A stretch of DNA of 64,000 nucleotides, taken from Saccharopolyspora gregorii. Lineage in GTDB: Bacteria > Actinomycetota > Actinomycetes > Mycobacteriales > Pseudonocardiaceae. The notes beneath the pieces were generated by a model. It did no database searches and had not been told where the DNA came from. It was given only the letters and a program-made list of their open reading frames with translations. How positions within the stretch are numbered: the first letter of the stretch is position 1; every line of letters starts with the position of its first letter. Location of the stretch: contig NZ_CP059556.1 of assembly GCF_024734405.1 (NCBI RefSeq), forward strand, positions 4,712,001 to 4,776,000, in the 5' to 3' direction. The position numbers and the translations under genes were made by a program. This document shows, one piece after another, positions 9,558-17,458 of this stretch.

Positions 9558-10517
9558 TCACCTCAGGTGCGTGGCGGTGGCGGCCACGTGCTCCCTGGCG
9601 AGGGTGGCGGCGCCGACGATGCCCGCTTCGTCGCCGCGCTTGGCGACCCGCACCTGGGCCAGCGGGCGGTGGCCGGTGCCGGTGAGCGCCGCGGCGTAGT
9701 GCCGCCGGGCCGCGGGCAGGAACAGGTGCGCCGAGCCGGACACGCCACCGGCGAGCACCACGACCTCCGGGTCGTAGACGTCGGCGACCAGCGCCAGCCC
9801 TTCGCCGAACCAGCGCGCGAGCTCGTCCACCGCGCGCGCCGCCACCGGATCGCCCTGCTCGGCGGCTTGGGCGACGCGTTCCCCGGTGATCTCGCCGGGG
9901 TCCTTGGCGGCTTCGGCGGCCAGCGGGGAGGACGGGTCCTCGGCGAGCAGTTCCAGCGCGGTCGCGGCCAGCGCGGTGCCGCTGCAGTAGCGCTCCCAGC
10001 AGCCCCGCTTCCCGCAGGGGCAGGCCCGTCCGCCGGGCACCAGCCGCAGGTGCCCCAGTTCGGGGGCGACGCCGTGCGCGCCGCGGAACACGTCGCCGTC
10101 CAGCACCAGCGCGCCGCCGATGCCGGTGCCGAGCGCGACGAGCGCCGCGACCTTCGCCCCGGCCGCCGCGCCGAAGCGCTGCTCGGCGATCGCGGCCGCG
10201 TTCGCGTCGTGCTCCAGCACCACCGGCAGCCGCACGCGGTCGGCGATGTTGTCCGCGACCGCGACGTGCCGCCACGGCAGGTGCGGGGCGAACCGCACCA
10301 CCCGCCGGTCCTCGCTGACGAAGCCCGCCACGGCGAGCCCCACCCCGGCGACCGGGTACTGGTCGGCGAGGCACAGCACGGTGTCGGCGATCGCCGAGTC
10401 CAGTTCCGGGCCGGTGCCCGCGGACGGCACCCGCAGCGTGTCCAGCACGGTGCCCTGCGGGTCGACGACGCTGGCGCGCAGGCTGGTGCCGCCGACGTCC
10501 ACCCCGACGGTCAGCAC
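9558..10517 (-). CDS. glkA: ROK-family glucokinase
   Basis: Sugar kinase of 319 residues that phosphorylates glucose with ATP. The N-terminal phosphate loop is VGVDVGGTSLRAS. The sugar-binding and catalytic segment is EHDANAAA (Asp about 107). The ROK zinc motif CPCGKRGCWERYCSG lies near 166-180, preceded by ELGHL. GTG start at 10517 with GGAGG 6 bases upstream. That start lies within the last codons of the preceding gene (7-base overlap), so it is translationally coupled to the CxxCxxC protein. It is the last gene of a five-gene minus-strand run. The link between glucose phosphorylation and the ArsA/START genes is not explained. Confidence 0.92.
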   Translation of the reverse strand: MLTVGVDVGGTSLRASVVDPQGTVLDTLRVPSAGTGPELDSAIADTVLCLADQYPVAGVGLAVAGFVSEDRRVVRFAPHLPWRHVAVADNIADRVRLPVVLEHDANAAAIAEQRFGAAAGAKVAALVALGTGIGGALVLDGDVFRGAHGVAPELGHLRLVPGGRACPCGKRGCWERYCSGTALAATALELLAEDPSSPLAAEAAKDPGEITGERVAQAAEQGDPVAARAVDELARWFGEGLALVADVYDPEVVVLAGGVSGSAHLFLPAARRHYAAALTGTGHRPLAQVRVAKRGDEAGIVGAATLAREHVAATATHLR

Positions 10518-11059
10518 TCGGCACCTCCGCTCGCGGCTTGCGCGGCGGTCCGGCCGCGAACCCGCCGCACGTCGATGCGCTGCACCTTCGACGGCGCCGG
10601 TTCCGCCGGTTCGGGCGGCGGGGCCGCGGCTCCGGCCGGGCGGGGCTCGGCGGATTCGCGGAGCAGGTCCAGCAGCCCGGCGAGCTGGTCGGCGAGCCGG
10701 GAGGTCAGCTCGGGGCGTTCGCCGCGCAGCAGGCTCGCGATCGCGCAGACCGGGCACCAGCCGCAGGACGGGCCGGCGCGGTCCTCGCGGACGCCGTCCC
10801 GCTCGCCGGGGGCCGGACCGCCGGGAGCAGGGCCGCCGCCCGTGCCGAGGTCGTCGGTGCCCGCGTGCTCGGCGTGCTCGGCGCCGCCGAGTCCGCGCAG
10901 GTACTCCTCCGCGCGCCCCGCGGCCGCGTCGAGCAGCAGCCGGAACTCCTCGGCCATCCGGTCGCGACCGGATCCGGTCGCCCGGGACTCGTCGGCGGAG
11001 CCCCCGGTACCGGCGCTCGTCGTGCCCGTCCCCGCGGCATCGGGTCGTTCACCGCGCAT
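10511..11059 (-). CDS. Conserved hypothetical protein with CGWCPVC cysteine motif
   Basis: About 182 residues. Low-complexity Gly/Thr/Ala and Pro-rich segments flank an ordered core: a helix EEFRLLLDAAAGRAEEYLRGL, then GPSCGWCPVCAIASLLRGE and a helix ELTSRLADQLAGLLDLL. The CxxCxxC motif could bind a metal or be redox-active (inference). A basic tail (VQRIDVRRVRGRT) follows. It probably corresponds to mycobacterial Rv2183c, next to the ArsA-like gene (from memory). The start is uncertain: ATG 11059 with GGAGG 11 bases away, or GTG 11077. It starts just after the ArsA-like gene and overlaps the glucokinase start. Confidence 0.72.
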   Translation of the reverse strand: MRGERPDAAGTGTTSAGTGGSADESRATGSGRDRMAEEFRLLLDAAAGRAEEYLRGLGGAEHAEHAGTDDLGTGGGPAPGGPAPGERDGVREDRAGPSCGWCPVCAIASLLRGERPELTSRLADQLAGLLDLLRESAEPRPAGAAAPPPEPAEPAPSKVQRIDVRRVRGRTAAQAASGGAEC

Positions 11060-11092
11060 CTGGTCCACCACCTCCACTGCTCGGGTCCGCTC

Positions 11093-12313
11093 TCATCGCA
11101 TCCACTGGCCGGGGTCCGGCCGGAACGACACGGTCAGCCCGTCGTCGGCGGCCACCGCGCCGGTCACGGCGCAGCGGCGCAGCACCGCGGGCAGCGCGAT
11201 CAGCCGCCGCCTGCCGTCGACGGTGACGGCGAGCTCGTCGCCGATCCGCGCGAGGTCCACCTCGGCGTCCTCGTGCAGCGGCAGGCCCAGCCGCAGCGTG
11301 TACTCCGCGTCCAGCGATCGGCCACCGCCGCCGAGCTCCACCTCCGGTGCGCTCGCGGCGCCGGCCAGCGGATCGTCCTCCCCGTAGAGCTCGTCGGCGA
11401 GTTCCAGCAGCGCCGCCCCCACCGGTTCCGCCGCCCGGTGCAGCACCGCGCGCACCGGCAGGTCGGTCGCCGCCCGCACCTCGGCCAGCACATTCTCCTG
11501 CTCCCGGCGGCGGGTGCGCAGCCAGGTCGCCGCCTCGCCCCGGGCCGAACCCGGGTGCGGCACCAGCCGGTTCGCCACCAGCCCGTCGACCCGGACCTGC
11601 TGCAGCGCCAGCGCGGTGAGCGTGCGCCGGGTCTCGGCGGCCACCACCGCTTCCGGGGTGAGCACCAGGCGCACCCCGGTCCGCGGCGAGAGCAGCATGG
11701 TCCGCAGCTCCAGCAGCCGGTCCGCGAGCCGCCCGAGCGCGTCGGCCACCCCGTCCCAGCGCTCCACGTTCGCACTGCCCGCCACGCCCGCGAGCAGGCC
11801 GCGCACCACGCGCCGGTGGGCCGGGAACAGCCGTTCCAGGTAGCCGGACAGCGATTCGGGCAGCGCCAGCAGCCGCAGCGTCTCGGCGGTGGGGCCGCAG
11901 TCGACGACGACGGTGTCCCACATCCCGCCCGCGGCGAAGCGGTGCACCTCGGCGAGCGCGAGCAGGTCCTCGACCCCGGGCAGGTGGGTGAGCTCCTCGG
12001 CGTCGAGCTCGCCGACGCCGGCGCCGAGCAGCATCGTGCGCAGGTGTTCCCGCAGGTCCGCCCAGGCCCGGTCGAGCAGGTCGCGGGTCTGCACCTCGGC
12101 CGCGTGCAGCCGGGCGGTCCGCTGCCCGGCGCGGAGCTCGACCTCGGCGGGATCGGCGCTCAGCGCCGCGCCGAGGGAGTCGCCGAGGGAGTGCGCGGGA
12201 TCGGTGGAGACCACCAGCACCTTCTGCCCGAGCTCGGCGAGGCGTGCGGCGGTCGCGGCGGCGAGGGTCGTCTTGCCGACGCCGCCTTTTCCGGTGAACA
12301 ACAGGATGCGCAA
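11093..12313 (-). CDS. Get3/ArsA-like ATPase with C-terminal HSP20-like domain
   Basis: About 406 residues. A P-loop ATPase of the ArsA/Get3 (TRC40) class: deviant Walker A FTGKGGVGKTT at residues 6-16, switch I DPAHSLGD (about 38-45), and switch II VVVDCGPTAETL. The arsenite-binding cysteines of ArsA are not seen, so arsenite export is unlikely. The last 75 residues (LRLGLPLHEDAEVDLARIGD, then DGRRRLIALPAVL) match the small alpha-crystallin-like domain found fused to bacterial ArsA homologues. Such proteins are thought to shuttle membrane or lipid clients (inference). The start is uncertain: TTG 12313 gives the family N-terminus LRILLF; GTG 12382 is the alternative. Confidence 0.85.
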   Translation of the reverse strand: MRILLFTGKGGVGKTTLAAATAARLAELGQKVLVVSTDPAHSLGDSLGAALSADPAEVELRAGQRTARLHAAEVQTRDLLDRAWADLREHLRTMLLGAGVGELDAEELTHLPGVEDLLALAEVHRFAAGGMWDTVVVDCGPTAETLRLLALPESLSGYLERLFPAHRRVVRGLLAGVAGSANVERWDGVADALGRLADRLLELRTMLLSPRTGVRLVLTPEAVVAAETRRTLTALALQQVRVDGLVANRLVPHPGSARGEAATWLRTRRREQENVLAEVRAATDLPVRAVLHRAAEPVGAALLELADELYGEDDPLAGAASAPEVELGGGGRSLDAEYTLRLGLPLHEDAEVDLARIGDELAVTVDGRRRLIALPAVLRRCAVTGAVAADDGLTVSFRPDPGQWMR

Positions 12314-12508
12314 GGGCGGTCTCTGGATCGGGTCGGGGCTGTTGCCGGGGCGGACCGACCGGTCGCCGAGCAGCCCGGCCACCGGAACGGCGGGTCACCG
12401 CGCCGAGGGGTGCTGCGGTGTGGATCTGGTGCGGCGCCGCCCGGGACACCGGTCACGACCGGGTGCGGATCTCCGGCGCCGCCGCGCCGCGGTGCTGGAG
12501 CGCCCGGG

Positions 12509-12949
12509 TCAGGAGCGGGCTTCGACCCGGCGCTTGAGCTCCTTCAGCGCCGTGTTCATGATCATTTTTTCGGCCTTGCGCTTGAACATGCCGATCATCG
12601 GGATCGCCAGGTCCACCGCGAGGCTGTAGGTCACCTCGGTGCCGCCGTCCTTCGGCGCGAGCCGGTAGCTGCCCTGCTGCGCCTTCTGGACCTGCCCCTC
12701 GGACAGCGTCCAGCTCACCGACAGCCCGTCCTCGGCCCACTCGTAGACGTTGACGTAGGTGTCCTTGACCACCCCGGCGTCGAGTACGAAGCGCACCTTC
12801 TCGGCCTGCCCGGAGCCGGTGGTCGAGAGCACCTCGGTCTCCTTGACCGCTTCCACCCATTCCGGGTAGCTGGCGAAGTCCGAGATCACCGCCATGATCT
12901 CGGCCGCGGCTGCCTGGATCACGATGGACTGGGTGGACTGATCGACCAT
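12509..12949 (-). CDS. SRPBCC (START-like) protein, TB16.3 family
   Basis: Soluble 146-residue SRPBCC-fold protein with a hydrophobic ligand cavity. It aligns end to end with what I recall of M. tuberculosis TB16.3: FASYPEWVEAVKETEVL, KDTYVNVYEW, LSVSWTLSEG, RLAPKDGGTEVTYSLAVDL and PMIGMFKRKAEK. Ligand unknown; the family includes polyketide cyclase/dehydrase-like and lipid-transfer proteins. The ATG at 12949 is chosen because homology begins there. It has no ribosome-binding site but a TAATCT box 7 bases upstream. It precedes the ArsA-like gene, an order also seen in mycobacteria, so the two may act together. Confidence 0.9.
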   Translation of the reverse strand: MVDQSTQSIVIQAAAAEIMAVISDFASYPEWVEAVKETEVLSTTGSGQAEKVRFVLDAGVVKDTYVNVYEWAEDGLSVSWTLSEGQVQKAQQGSYRLAPKDGGTEVTYSLAVDLAIPMIGMFKRKAEKMIMNTALKELKRRVEARS

Positions 12950-12956
12950 GCCCCGA

Positions 12957-12962
12957 AGATTA
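12957..12962 (-). promoter_or_regulatory. -10 box of TB16.3-like gene (leaderless)
   Basis: TAATCT, extended upstream by TG, ends 7 bases before the ATG. No Shine-Dalgarno sequence. Confidence 0.55.
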
Positions 12963-13018
12963 CAGGTCCGCGCACGACCGGCGGGGCGGTGTCCGGCCGG
13001 CTCCACCGTTCGAGATCG

Positions 13019-13807
13019 TCACCAGCGGAGCACGTAGGGCCGCTCGGTGCGCTGGAAGTGCCCGACGTTGACGCACTCGGTGCGCCCGACGCGGACCCGG
13101 GAGGCCAGCGGCTGGTGCACGTGCCCGAACAGCGACCAGCGCGGCCGGTCCCGGTGGATCCGTTCCAGCAGCGCCGCGGAGCCGTGCTCGGGGCGGCGGG
13201 CGATGACGTCGTAGACCAGTTCCGGAACCGCGGGCGGCAGGTGGCTGCACAGCACGTCGACCGGGTCGAGGGCGGCGACGGCGGCGTCGTACTCGTCCTC
13301 GGGGCGCAGGTACGGCACCCAGGCCGCGTCCCGGCGCAGCACGCCGCCCGGGGAGAGCACGGTGCCGCCGACGAAGCCGAACCGCAGGCCGCCGATCTCG
13401 GCGCTGGTGCCGTCGACGAAGTGCACGCCGTCGCGGGCGAACTCGGGCCACAGCTCCGGCTCGTCCACGTTGCCCGCGATGGCGTAGGTCGGGGCGCTCA
13501 TCGCGGCGAACAGGGTGGCGTACTGCTCGCGGACGGCTTCGCGCACGACGCGCTTGGGATCGTCCAGCGAAGCCCACAGCGAGCGCGCGTAGGCGCCGAT
13601 CTCGGCACCGCGGTGGTTGCGGCGCAGCTCGGCGAAGTGCGCGACCTTCTCGGCTCCGAAGACCGCGCCGAGGATGCCGCGGCCGTGCTCGTGGTAGTCG
13701 ACGAAGTCGATCAGGTCGCCGAGCACGACGAGCGCGTCGGCACCGTCACCGGCCCGTTTCAGGGCTTCGGCGTTGCCATGGACATCGGACACCACGTGCA
13801 CGCGCAC
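13019..13807 (-). CDS. Calcineurin-like metallophosphoesterase
   Basis: 262-residue cytoplasmic phosphoesterase. All metal-binding blocks are in order: SDVHGN (8-13), VVLGDLID (27-34), AGNVDEP (the GNHD-like block near 121), CSHLPP and FGHVHQP (His near 220-235). The Asp in place of His in GNxD is a common variant. Substrate is not predictable: these enzymes hydrolyse phosphomonoesters, cyclic nucleotides or nucleotidyl groups. GTG start with GAGGAG 6 bases upstream. It is the first gene of the run leading into the START-like and ArsA-like genes, though the START-like gene seems to have its own promoter. Confidence 0.88.
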   Translation of the reverse strand: MRVHVVSDVHGNAEALKRAGDGADALVVLGDLIDFVDYHEHGRGILGAVFGAEKVAHFAELRRNHRGAEIGAYARSLWASLDDPKRVVREAVREQYATLFAAMSAPTYAIAGNVDEPELWPEFARDGVHFVDGTSAEIGGLRFGFVGGTVLSPGGVLRRDAAWVPYLRPEDEYDAAVAALDPVDVLCSHLPPAVPELVYDVIARRPEHGSAALLERIHRDRPRWSLFGHVHQPLASRVRVGRTECVNVGHFQRTERPYVLRW

Positions 13808-14219
13808 GATCTACTCCTCACCGCAGTTCTGCCGACCGGGCCGCGAGCGCGGACGCCGTTGTCCGCCGCACCGCCATGCTGCCGCGCCGCGCGGGATCGA
13901 ACCAGCAGCGATCACCGTCCGGGACGGGTGCGACCGTTCCGTTCGGCGGCGCCGGGGGTGGTCCGCTCGGACGGTTCCGCGCGGCTCGGGCTGCTCCGGA
14001 CGTGGTTAGCGGTGGCGCAGGACAGCCTGCCATGATCCTCACCACCGGCGGAAACGACTCGGGCGGGCACCGGTGCGCGGCGGATCCCGGCGTGGCAGGC
14101 TGCGGGCGGGAGCAGTAAACGAGTCGGATTAGTTTCGTAATCAAGGTTCGGGACTACCGCTCGGTAACTATCAGCGTTAGGTTTGTGCGCACATTTCGCG
14201 TTCCATCGGAGGTTTCAAG
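13808..14219. other. Divergent intergenic region between metallophosphoesterase and fadD15
   Basis: About 410 bases with no convincing gene. The half nearest fadD15 (14115-14215) is relatively AT-rich and should carry its promoter. A perfect 12-base palindrome lies there at 14155-14166. The half nearest the phosphoesterase gene shows nothing distinctive. Confidence 0.5.
14155..14166. promoter_or_regulatory. Palindrome TACCG-CT-CGGTA upstream of fadD15, candidate operator
   Basis: Two 5-base arms around a 2-base centre, 54 bases before the fadD15 start. The ACCGNNCGGT core is typical of TetR-family operators near fatty-acid genes (general knowledge). No regulator gene is adjacent. Confidence 0.4.
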
Positions 14220-16013
14220 GTGCGAGAGTTCAGCGTCCCCGCCACTGAGGCCGTGGCCGAAGACGAGAACCTCACCGACATGGTGTGGGCGAACGCGGAA
14301 CGCTTCGGTGGCACCGTGAGCTTCCGCCGCCGGGTCGACGGCACCTGGATCGACGTCACCGCCGCCGAATTCGCCACCCAGGTGCTCGCGATCGCCAAAG
14401 GGCTGATCGCCGCCGGGCTGCAGCACGGCGACCGGGTCGGGCTGATGTCGCGCACCCGCTACGAGTGGACGCTGCTGGACTTCGCCATCTGGTCCGCCGG
14501 CTGCGTGACCGTGCCGGTGTACGAGACCTCCTCCGCCGACCAGGCCGAGTGGATCCTCAGCGACTCCGGCGCCCGCGCCGCGTTCGTCGAGACCGACGCG
14601 CACCGCGCCGAGATCGGCGACGTCGTCGCGAAGCTCCCCGCGCTCGAACACGTCTGGCAGATCGACGCCGACCGCGCCGCCGTAGACGAGCTCACCGCGC
14701 TCGGCGCCGACGTCAGCGACCAGGACGCCCACCAGCGCCGCCGCGAAGTCCGCGCCGACGAGCTCGCCACCCTCATCTACACCTCCGGCACCACCGGCCG
14801 CCCCAAGGGCTGCGAGCTCAGCCACCGCAACCTGCTCGCCGAGGTCCGCGGCGACGTCAGCGTCTTCCCGCAGCTGCTGCGGCAGGGCAACTCGATGCTG
14901 ATGTTCCTGCCGATGGCGCACGTGCTCGCCCGCGCCATCGCCACCGCCTGCGTGTACTCCCGCACCACGCTCGGGCACACCGGCGACGTGAAGGAACTGG
15001 TCAGCGACCTCGGTTCGTTCCGCCCCACGCTCATCCTCGCCGTGCCGCGCGTGTTCGAGAAGGTCTACAACACCGCCAAGCAGAAGGCGCACGGCGACGG
15101 CAAGGGCCGGATCTTCGACGCCGCCGAGGACACCGCCGTCGCCTACAGCCAGGCGCTGGACACCGGCGGCCCCGGCATCGGGCTGAAGGCCAAGCACTTC
15201 CTGTTCGACAAGCTCGTCTACGGCAAGCTGCGCGCCGCGCTCGGCGGGCGCTGCCTCGGCGCCGTCTCCGGCGGGGCGCCGCTGGGCGACCGCCTCGCGC
15301 ACTTCTACCGGGGCGTGGGCGTGCCGGTGCTGGAGGGCTACGGGCTCACCGAGACCACCGCGGCCGCCGCGGTCAACGTCGAGGAGGCCTACAAGATCGG
15401 CACCGTCGGCAAGCCGATCCCCGGCACCAGCGTGCGCATCGCCGAGGACGGCGAAGTGCTGCTCAAGGGCGACGTCGTGTTCCGCCGCTACTGGAACAAC
15501 GAGACCGCCACCAAGGAATCCCTGGAGGACGGCTGGTTCCACACCGGCGACCTCGGCTCCCTCGACGAGGAGGGCTTCCTGCGGATCACCGGGCGCAAGA
15601 AGGAGATCATCGTGACCGCGGGCGGCAAGAACGTCGCCCCCGCCGTGCTCGAAGACCACCTGCGCGCGCACCCGCTGATCAGCCAGTGCATGGTCGTCGG
15701 CGACAAGAAGCCGTTCATCGGCGCCCTGATCACCCTCGACCCCGAGTTCCTGCCCGCCTGGCTGAACAACCACGGCCGCGCCGCGGACACCCCGCTGACC
15801 GAGCTCGTCGACGACCCCGAGGTGCACGCCGACGTGCAGGCCGCGATCGACGACGCCAACAAGGCCGTCTCCCGCGCCGAGGCGATCAAGAAGTTCCGCA
15901 TCCTGCCGAAGGACTTCACCGAGGCCACCGGCGAGATGACGCCCAGCATGAAGCTCAAGCGCAACAAGGTCGCCGAGAACCACGCGGCCGACATCGAAGC
16001 GATCTACGGCTGA
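14220..16013 (+). CDS. fadD15: Long-chain fatty-acyl-CoA synthetase, FadD15 type
   Basis: Activates fatty acids to acyl-CoA via an acyl-adenylate, entry to beta-oxidation or lipid synthesis. 597 residues, the usual length of long-chain synthetases. ATP loop LIYTSGTTGRPKG at about 182-194, GYGLTETTA near 374, TGDLG near 440, the hinge GRKKEIIVTAGGKNV near 460, and a C-terminal catalytic Lys in EMTPSMKLKR. GTG start at 14220 with GGAGG 7-8 bases upstream. It sits in the same place as Rv2187 in mycobacteria. A 12-base palindrome upstream suggests regulation by a TetR-type protein (inference). Confidence 0.95.
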   Translation: MREFSVPATEAVAEDENLTDMVWANAERFGGTVSFRRRVDGTWIDVTAAEFATQVLAIAKGLIAAGLQHGDRVGLMSRTRYEWTLLDFAIWSAGCVTVPVYETSSADQAEWILSDSGARAAFVETDAHRAEIGDVVAKLPALEHVWQIDADRAAVDELTALGADVSDQDAHQRRREVRADELATLIYTSGTTGRPKGCELSHRNLLAEVRGDVSVFPQLLRQGNSMLMFLPMAHVLARAIATACVYSRTTLGHTGDVKELVSDLGSFRPTLILAVPRVFEKVYNTAKQKAHGDGKGRIFDAAEDTAVAYSQALDTGGPGIGLKAKHFLFDKLVYGKLRAALGGRCLGAVSGGAPLGDRLAHFYRGVGVPVLEGYGLTETTAAAAVNVEEAYKIGTVGKPIPGTSVRIAEDGEVLLKGDVVFRRYWNNETATKESLEDGWFHTGDLGSLDEEGFLRITGRKKEIIVTAGGKNVAPAVLEDHLRAHPLISQCMVVGDKKPFIGALITLDPEFLPAWLNNHGRAADTPLTELVDDPEVHADVQAAIDDANKAVSRAEAIKKFRILPKDFTEATGEMTPSMKLKRNKVAENHAADIEAIYG

Positions 16014-16039
16014 GCTCCGCGCCCGTCGCACGGCAGCCG

Positions 16040-16068
16040 GGTGGCGGGACCGCCGCGGTTCCGCCACC
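16040..16068. terminator. Bidirectional terminator between fadD15 and the metalloprotease gene
   Basis: 11-base-pair stem GGTGGCGGGAC with GTTCCGCCACC (one G-T wobble) and 7-base loop, between two converging stop codons. Confidence 0.75.
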
Positions 16069-16079
16069 GAGCTCCCGGA

Positions 16080-17324
16080 TCAGAACGTCCTGCGCAGTTC
16101 CGATCTCCAGGACCTGAGCAGTTCCGCGGTGGACAGCCCGGCGATCTCGTGCAGCGCCGGGTCCACTTCGGACGGTGATCCGGAGCCCGCGATGCGCTTG
16201 TACAGCTCCACGACCTTCGGCTCCCCCACCCGCCGCACCAGGTGCGCCACCAGCGACCAGGACTGCTGGTACGCCAGGTCCAGATCGCGCCCCGAGGTGT
16301 GGAAGTCCGCGTCCGGCGGCGGCCCCGCGGGCGGTTCCCCGGTGCGCACCCGCCGGGCCAGGTCCGGTGCGATCCGCTCCGGCGGCAACCCGCTCGCCCG
16401 GTAGCCGACGTAGTCCGCGAAGCCCTCCAGCAGCCACATCGGCGCGCCGTCCGCGGTGTCCGCCCGCGCCGCCACGTGCGCCATCTCGTGCCGCAGCACC
16501 ACCCGCAACGAGGTGTCCGAGAGCCGGTCGGCCGTCTCGGTGTTGAGCACGACCCGCGGGCCCTCCACCCGCCGGGCGGCGGTGTCCACCTTGTCCGCGA
16601 CGGCGACCGCCGCGATGCCGTCCACCGCGAACTCGGCACCCACCAGCTCGCGCAGCTCCTCCTGCGAGCGCGGCAGCAGCACGCCCACCTGGCGCCGCCA
16701 CTCCGGCCCCCACACGGCGGTCACGGCGGCCTCCGCGGAGTCCAGCTCCGCCGCCACCCGGTCGGCGAGCTCCTCGGAACCGTCGTGCCCGATGACCACG
16801 CCGTGCGGCAGCACCCGCACCCGGCAGTCGCCGAAGTCCCACGGCCCGCGCCACGACCGGCCCCGCGCCCGTTCGTCGCCGCTGAGCAGCCAGCGCCCGT
16901 CCCGGTGGGTGAAGGTGAACCCGGTCGGGCGCTCGGTCGGCACCTCGTCCACCCCGGCCAGCGCGTAGCGCAGCACCACCTCCGGCGTGCCGCTACCGCC
17001 GGTGGACCCGCGCACCTCGTAGTCCCACTCGGCCAGCGGCACCTCGGCCAGGTTCTGGAACAGCTCGCGCTGCCTGCGCTGGAAGTCCTCCGGCGCCGCC
17101 GGGTCCAGCGACGCCGTGAACGCCGCCTCGTCGCGCGTCAGGACCGCTCGGGCGCGGTGCCGCAGCACCGCCTGCCACTCCTGCTCCGCGGTCGCCGGAG
17201 CGGCGCTCTGGAAGGCGGGAGCGGGGGCCGGCGGGGCCTGGGCCGGGAACGGGACGAACGCGCCCACGGCCAATGCGGCCGCGGCGGCGACCGCCGCAGG
17301 CCACCCCCTCGAAGCCCCAGGCAC
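16080..17324 (-). CDS. Exported HExxH zinc metallopeptidase-like protein
   Basis: 414 residues. An N-terminal hydrophobic signal/anchor (WPAAVAAAAALAVGAFVPF) leads to an Ala/Pro linker. A domain resembling a conserved lipoprotein fold follows (about 45-150). The C-terminal half is a gluzincin-like peptidase: zinc motif RHEMAHVAA near residue 278, then WLLEGFADYVGYR with the third ligand Glu about 20 residues later. It probably acts outside the membrane on unknown proteins. GTG start with a TACGAT box 7 bases upstream and no ribosome-binding site, so leaderless. Convergent with fadD15 and just downstream of a cell-wall endopeptidase. Confidence 0.85.
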   Translation of the reverse strand: MPGASRGWPAAVAAAAALAVGAFVPFPAQAPPAPAPAFQSAAPATAEQEWQAVLRHRARAVLTRDEAAFTASLDPAAPEDFQRRQRELFQNLAEVPLAEWDYEVRGSTGGSGTPEVVLRYALAGVDEVPTERPTGFTFTHRDGRWLLSGDERARGRSWRGPWDFGDCRVRVLPHGVVIGHDGSEELADRVAAELDSAEAAVTAVWGPEWRRQVGVLLPRSQEELRELVGAEFAVDGIAAVAVADKVDTAARRVEGPRVVLNTETADRLSDTSLRVVLRHEMAHVAARADTADGAPMWLLEGFADYVGYRASGLPPERIAPDLARRVRTGEPPAGPPPDADFHTSGRDLDLAYQQSWSLVAHLVRRVGEPKVVELYKRIAGSGSPSEVDPALHEIAGLSTAELLRSWRSELRRTF

Positions 17325-17331
17325 GAGCCGG

Positions 17332-17337
17332 ATCGTA
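17332..17337 (-). promoter_or_regulatory. -10 box of metallopeptidase gene (leaderless)
   Basis: TACGAT followed by 7 bases (CCGGCTC) and the GTG start. No Shine-Dalgarno sequence. Confidence 0.55.
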
Positions 17338-17392
17338 AGTCGGCCCGCGGCGCCCGGCCCGTCGCGAGCGGCCGCCCGTCACCCACACGCGA

Positions 17393-17431
17393 CGAGGGCC
17401 GCCGCCCCCCTGCTGGGGACGACGGCCCTCG
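17393..17431 (-). terminator. Terminator of the NlpC/P60 gene
   Basis: CGAGGGCCG pairs with CGGCCCTCG, with an inner C-run/G-run helix, beginning 28 bases after the NlpC/P60 stop. Confidence 0.75.
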
Positions 17432-17458
17432 CGCGCGTTCCGCGCGGTGCTGCGGGAA

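Noticed and set aside
9551-9564. Perfect palindrome GAGGTGATCACCTC at the end of the glucokinase gene
   Set aside because: Overlaps the stop codon and final codons; explained by coding plus chance, and no second copy noticed.
11093-12313. Arsenite-export ATPase ArsA
   Set aside because: No arsenite-binding cysteines, no arsB/arsR/arsD nearby, and an HSP20-like tail instead of a second ATPase half.
14154-16067. 637-codon frame opposite fadD15
   Set aside because: Antisense shadow of a conserved gene; no ribosome-binding site and no recognisable domain.
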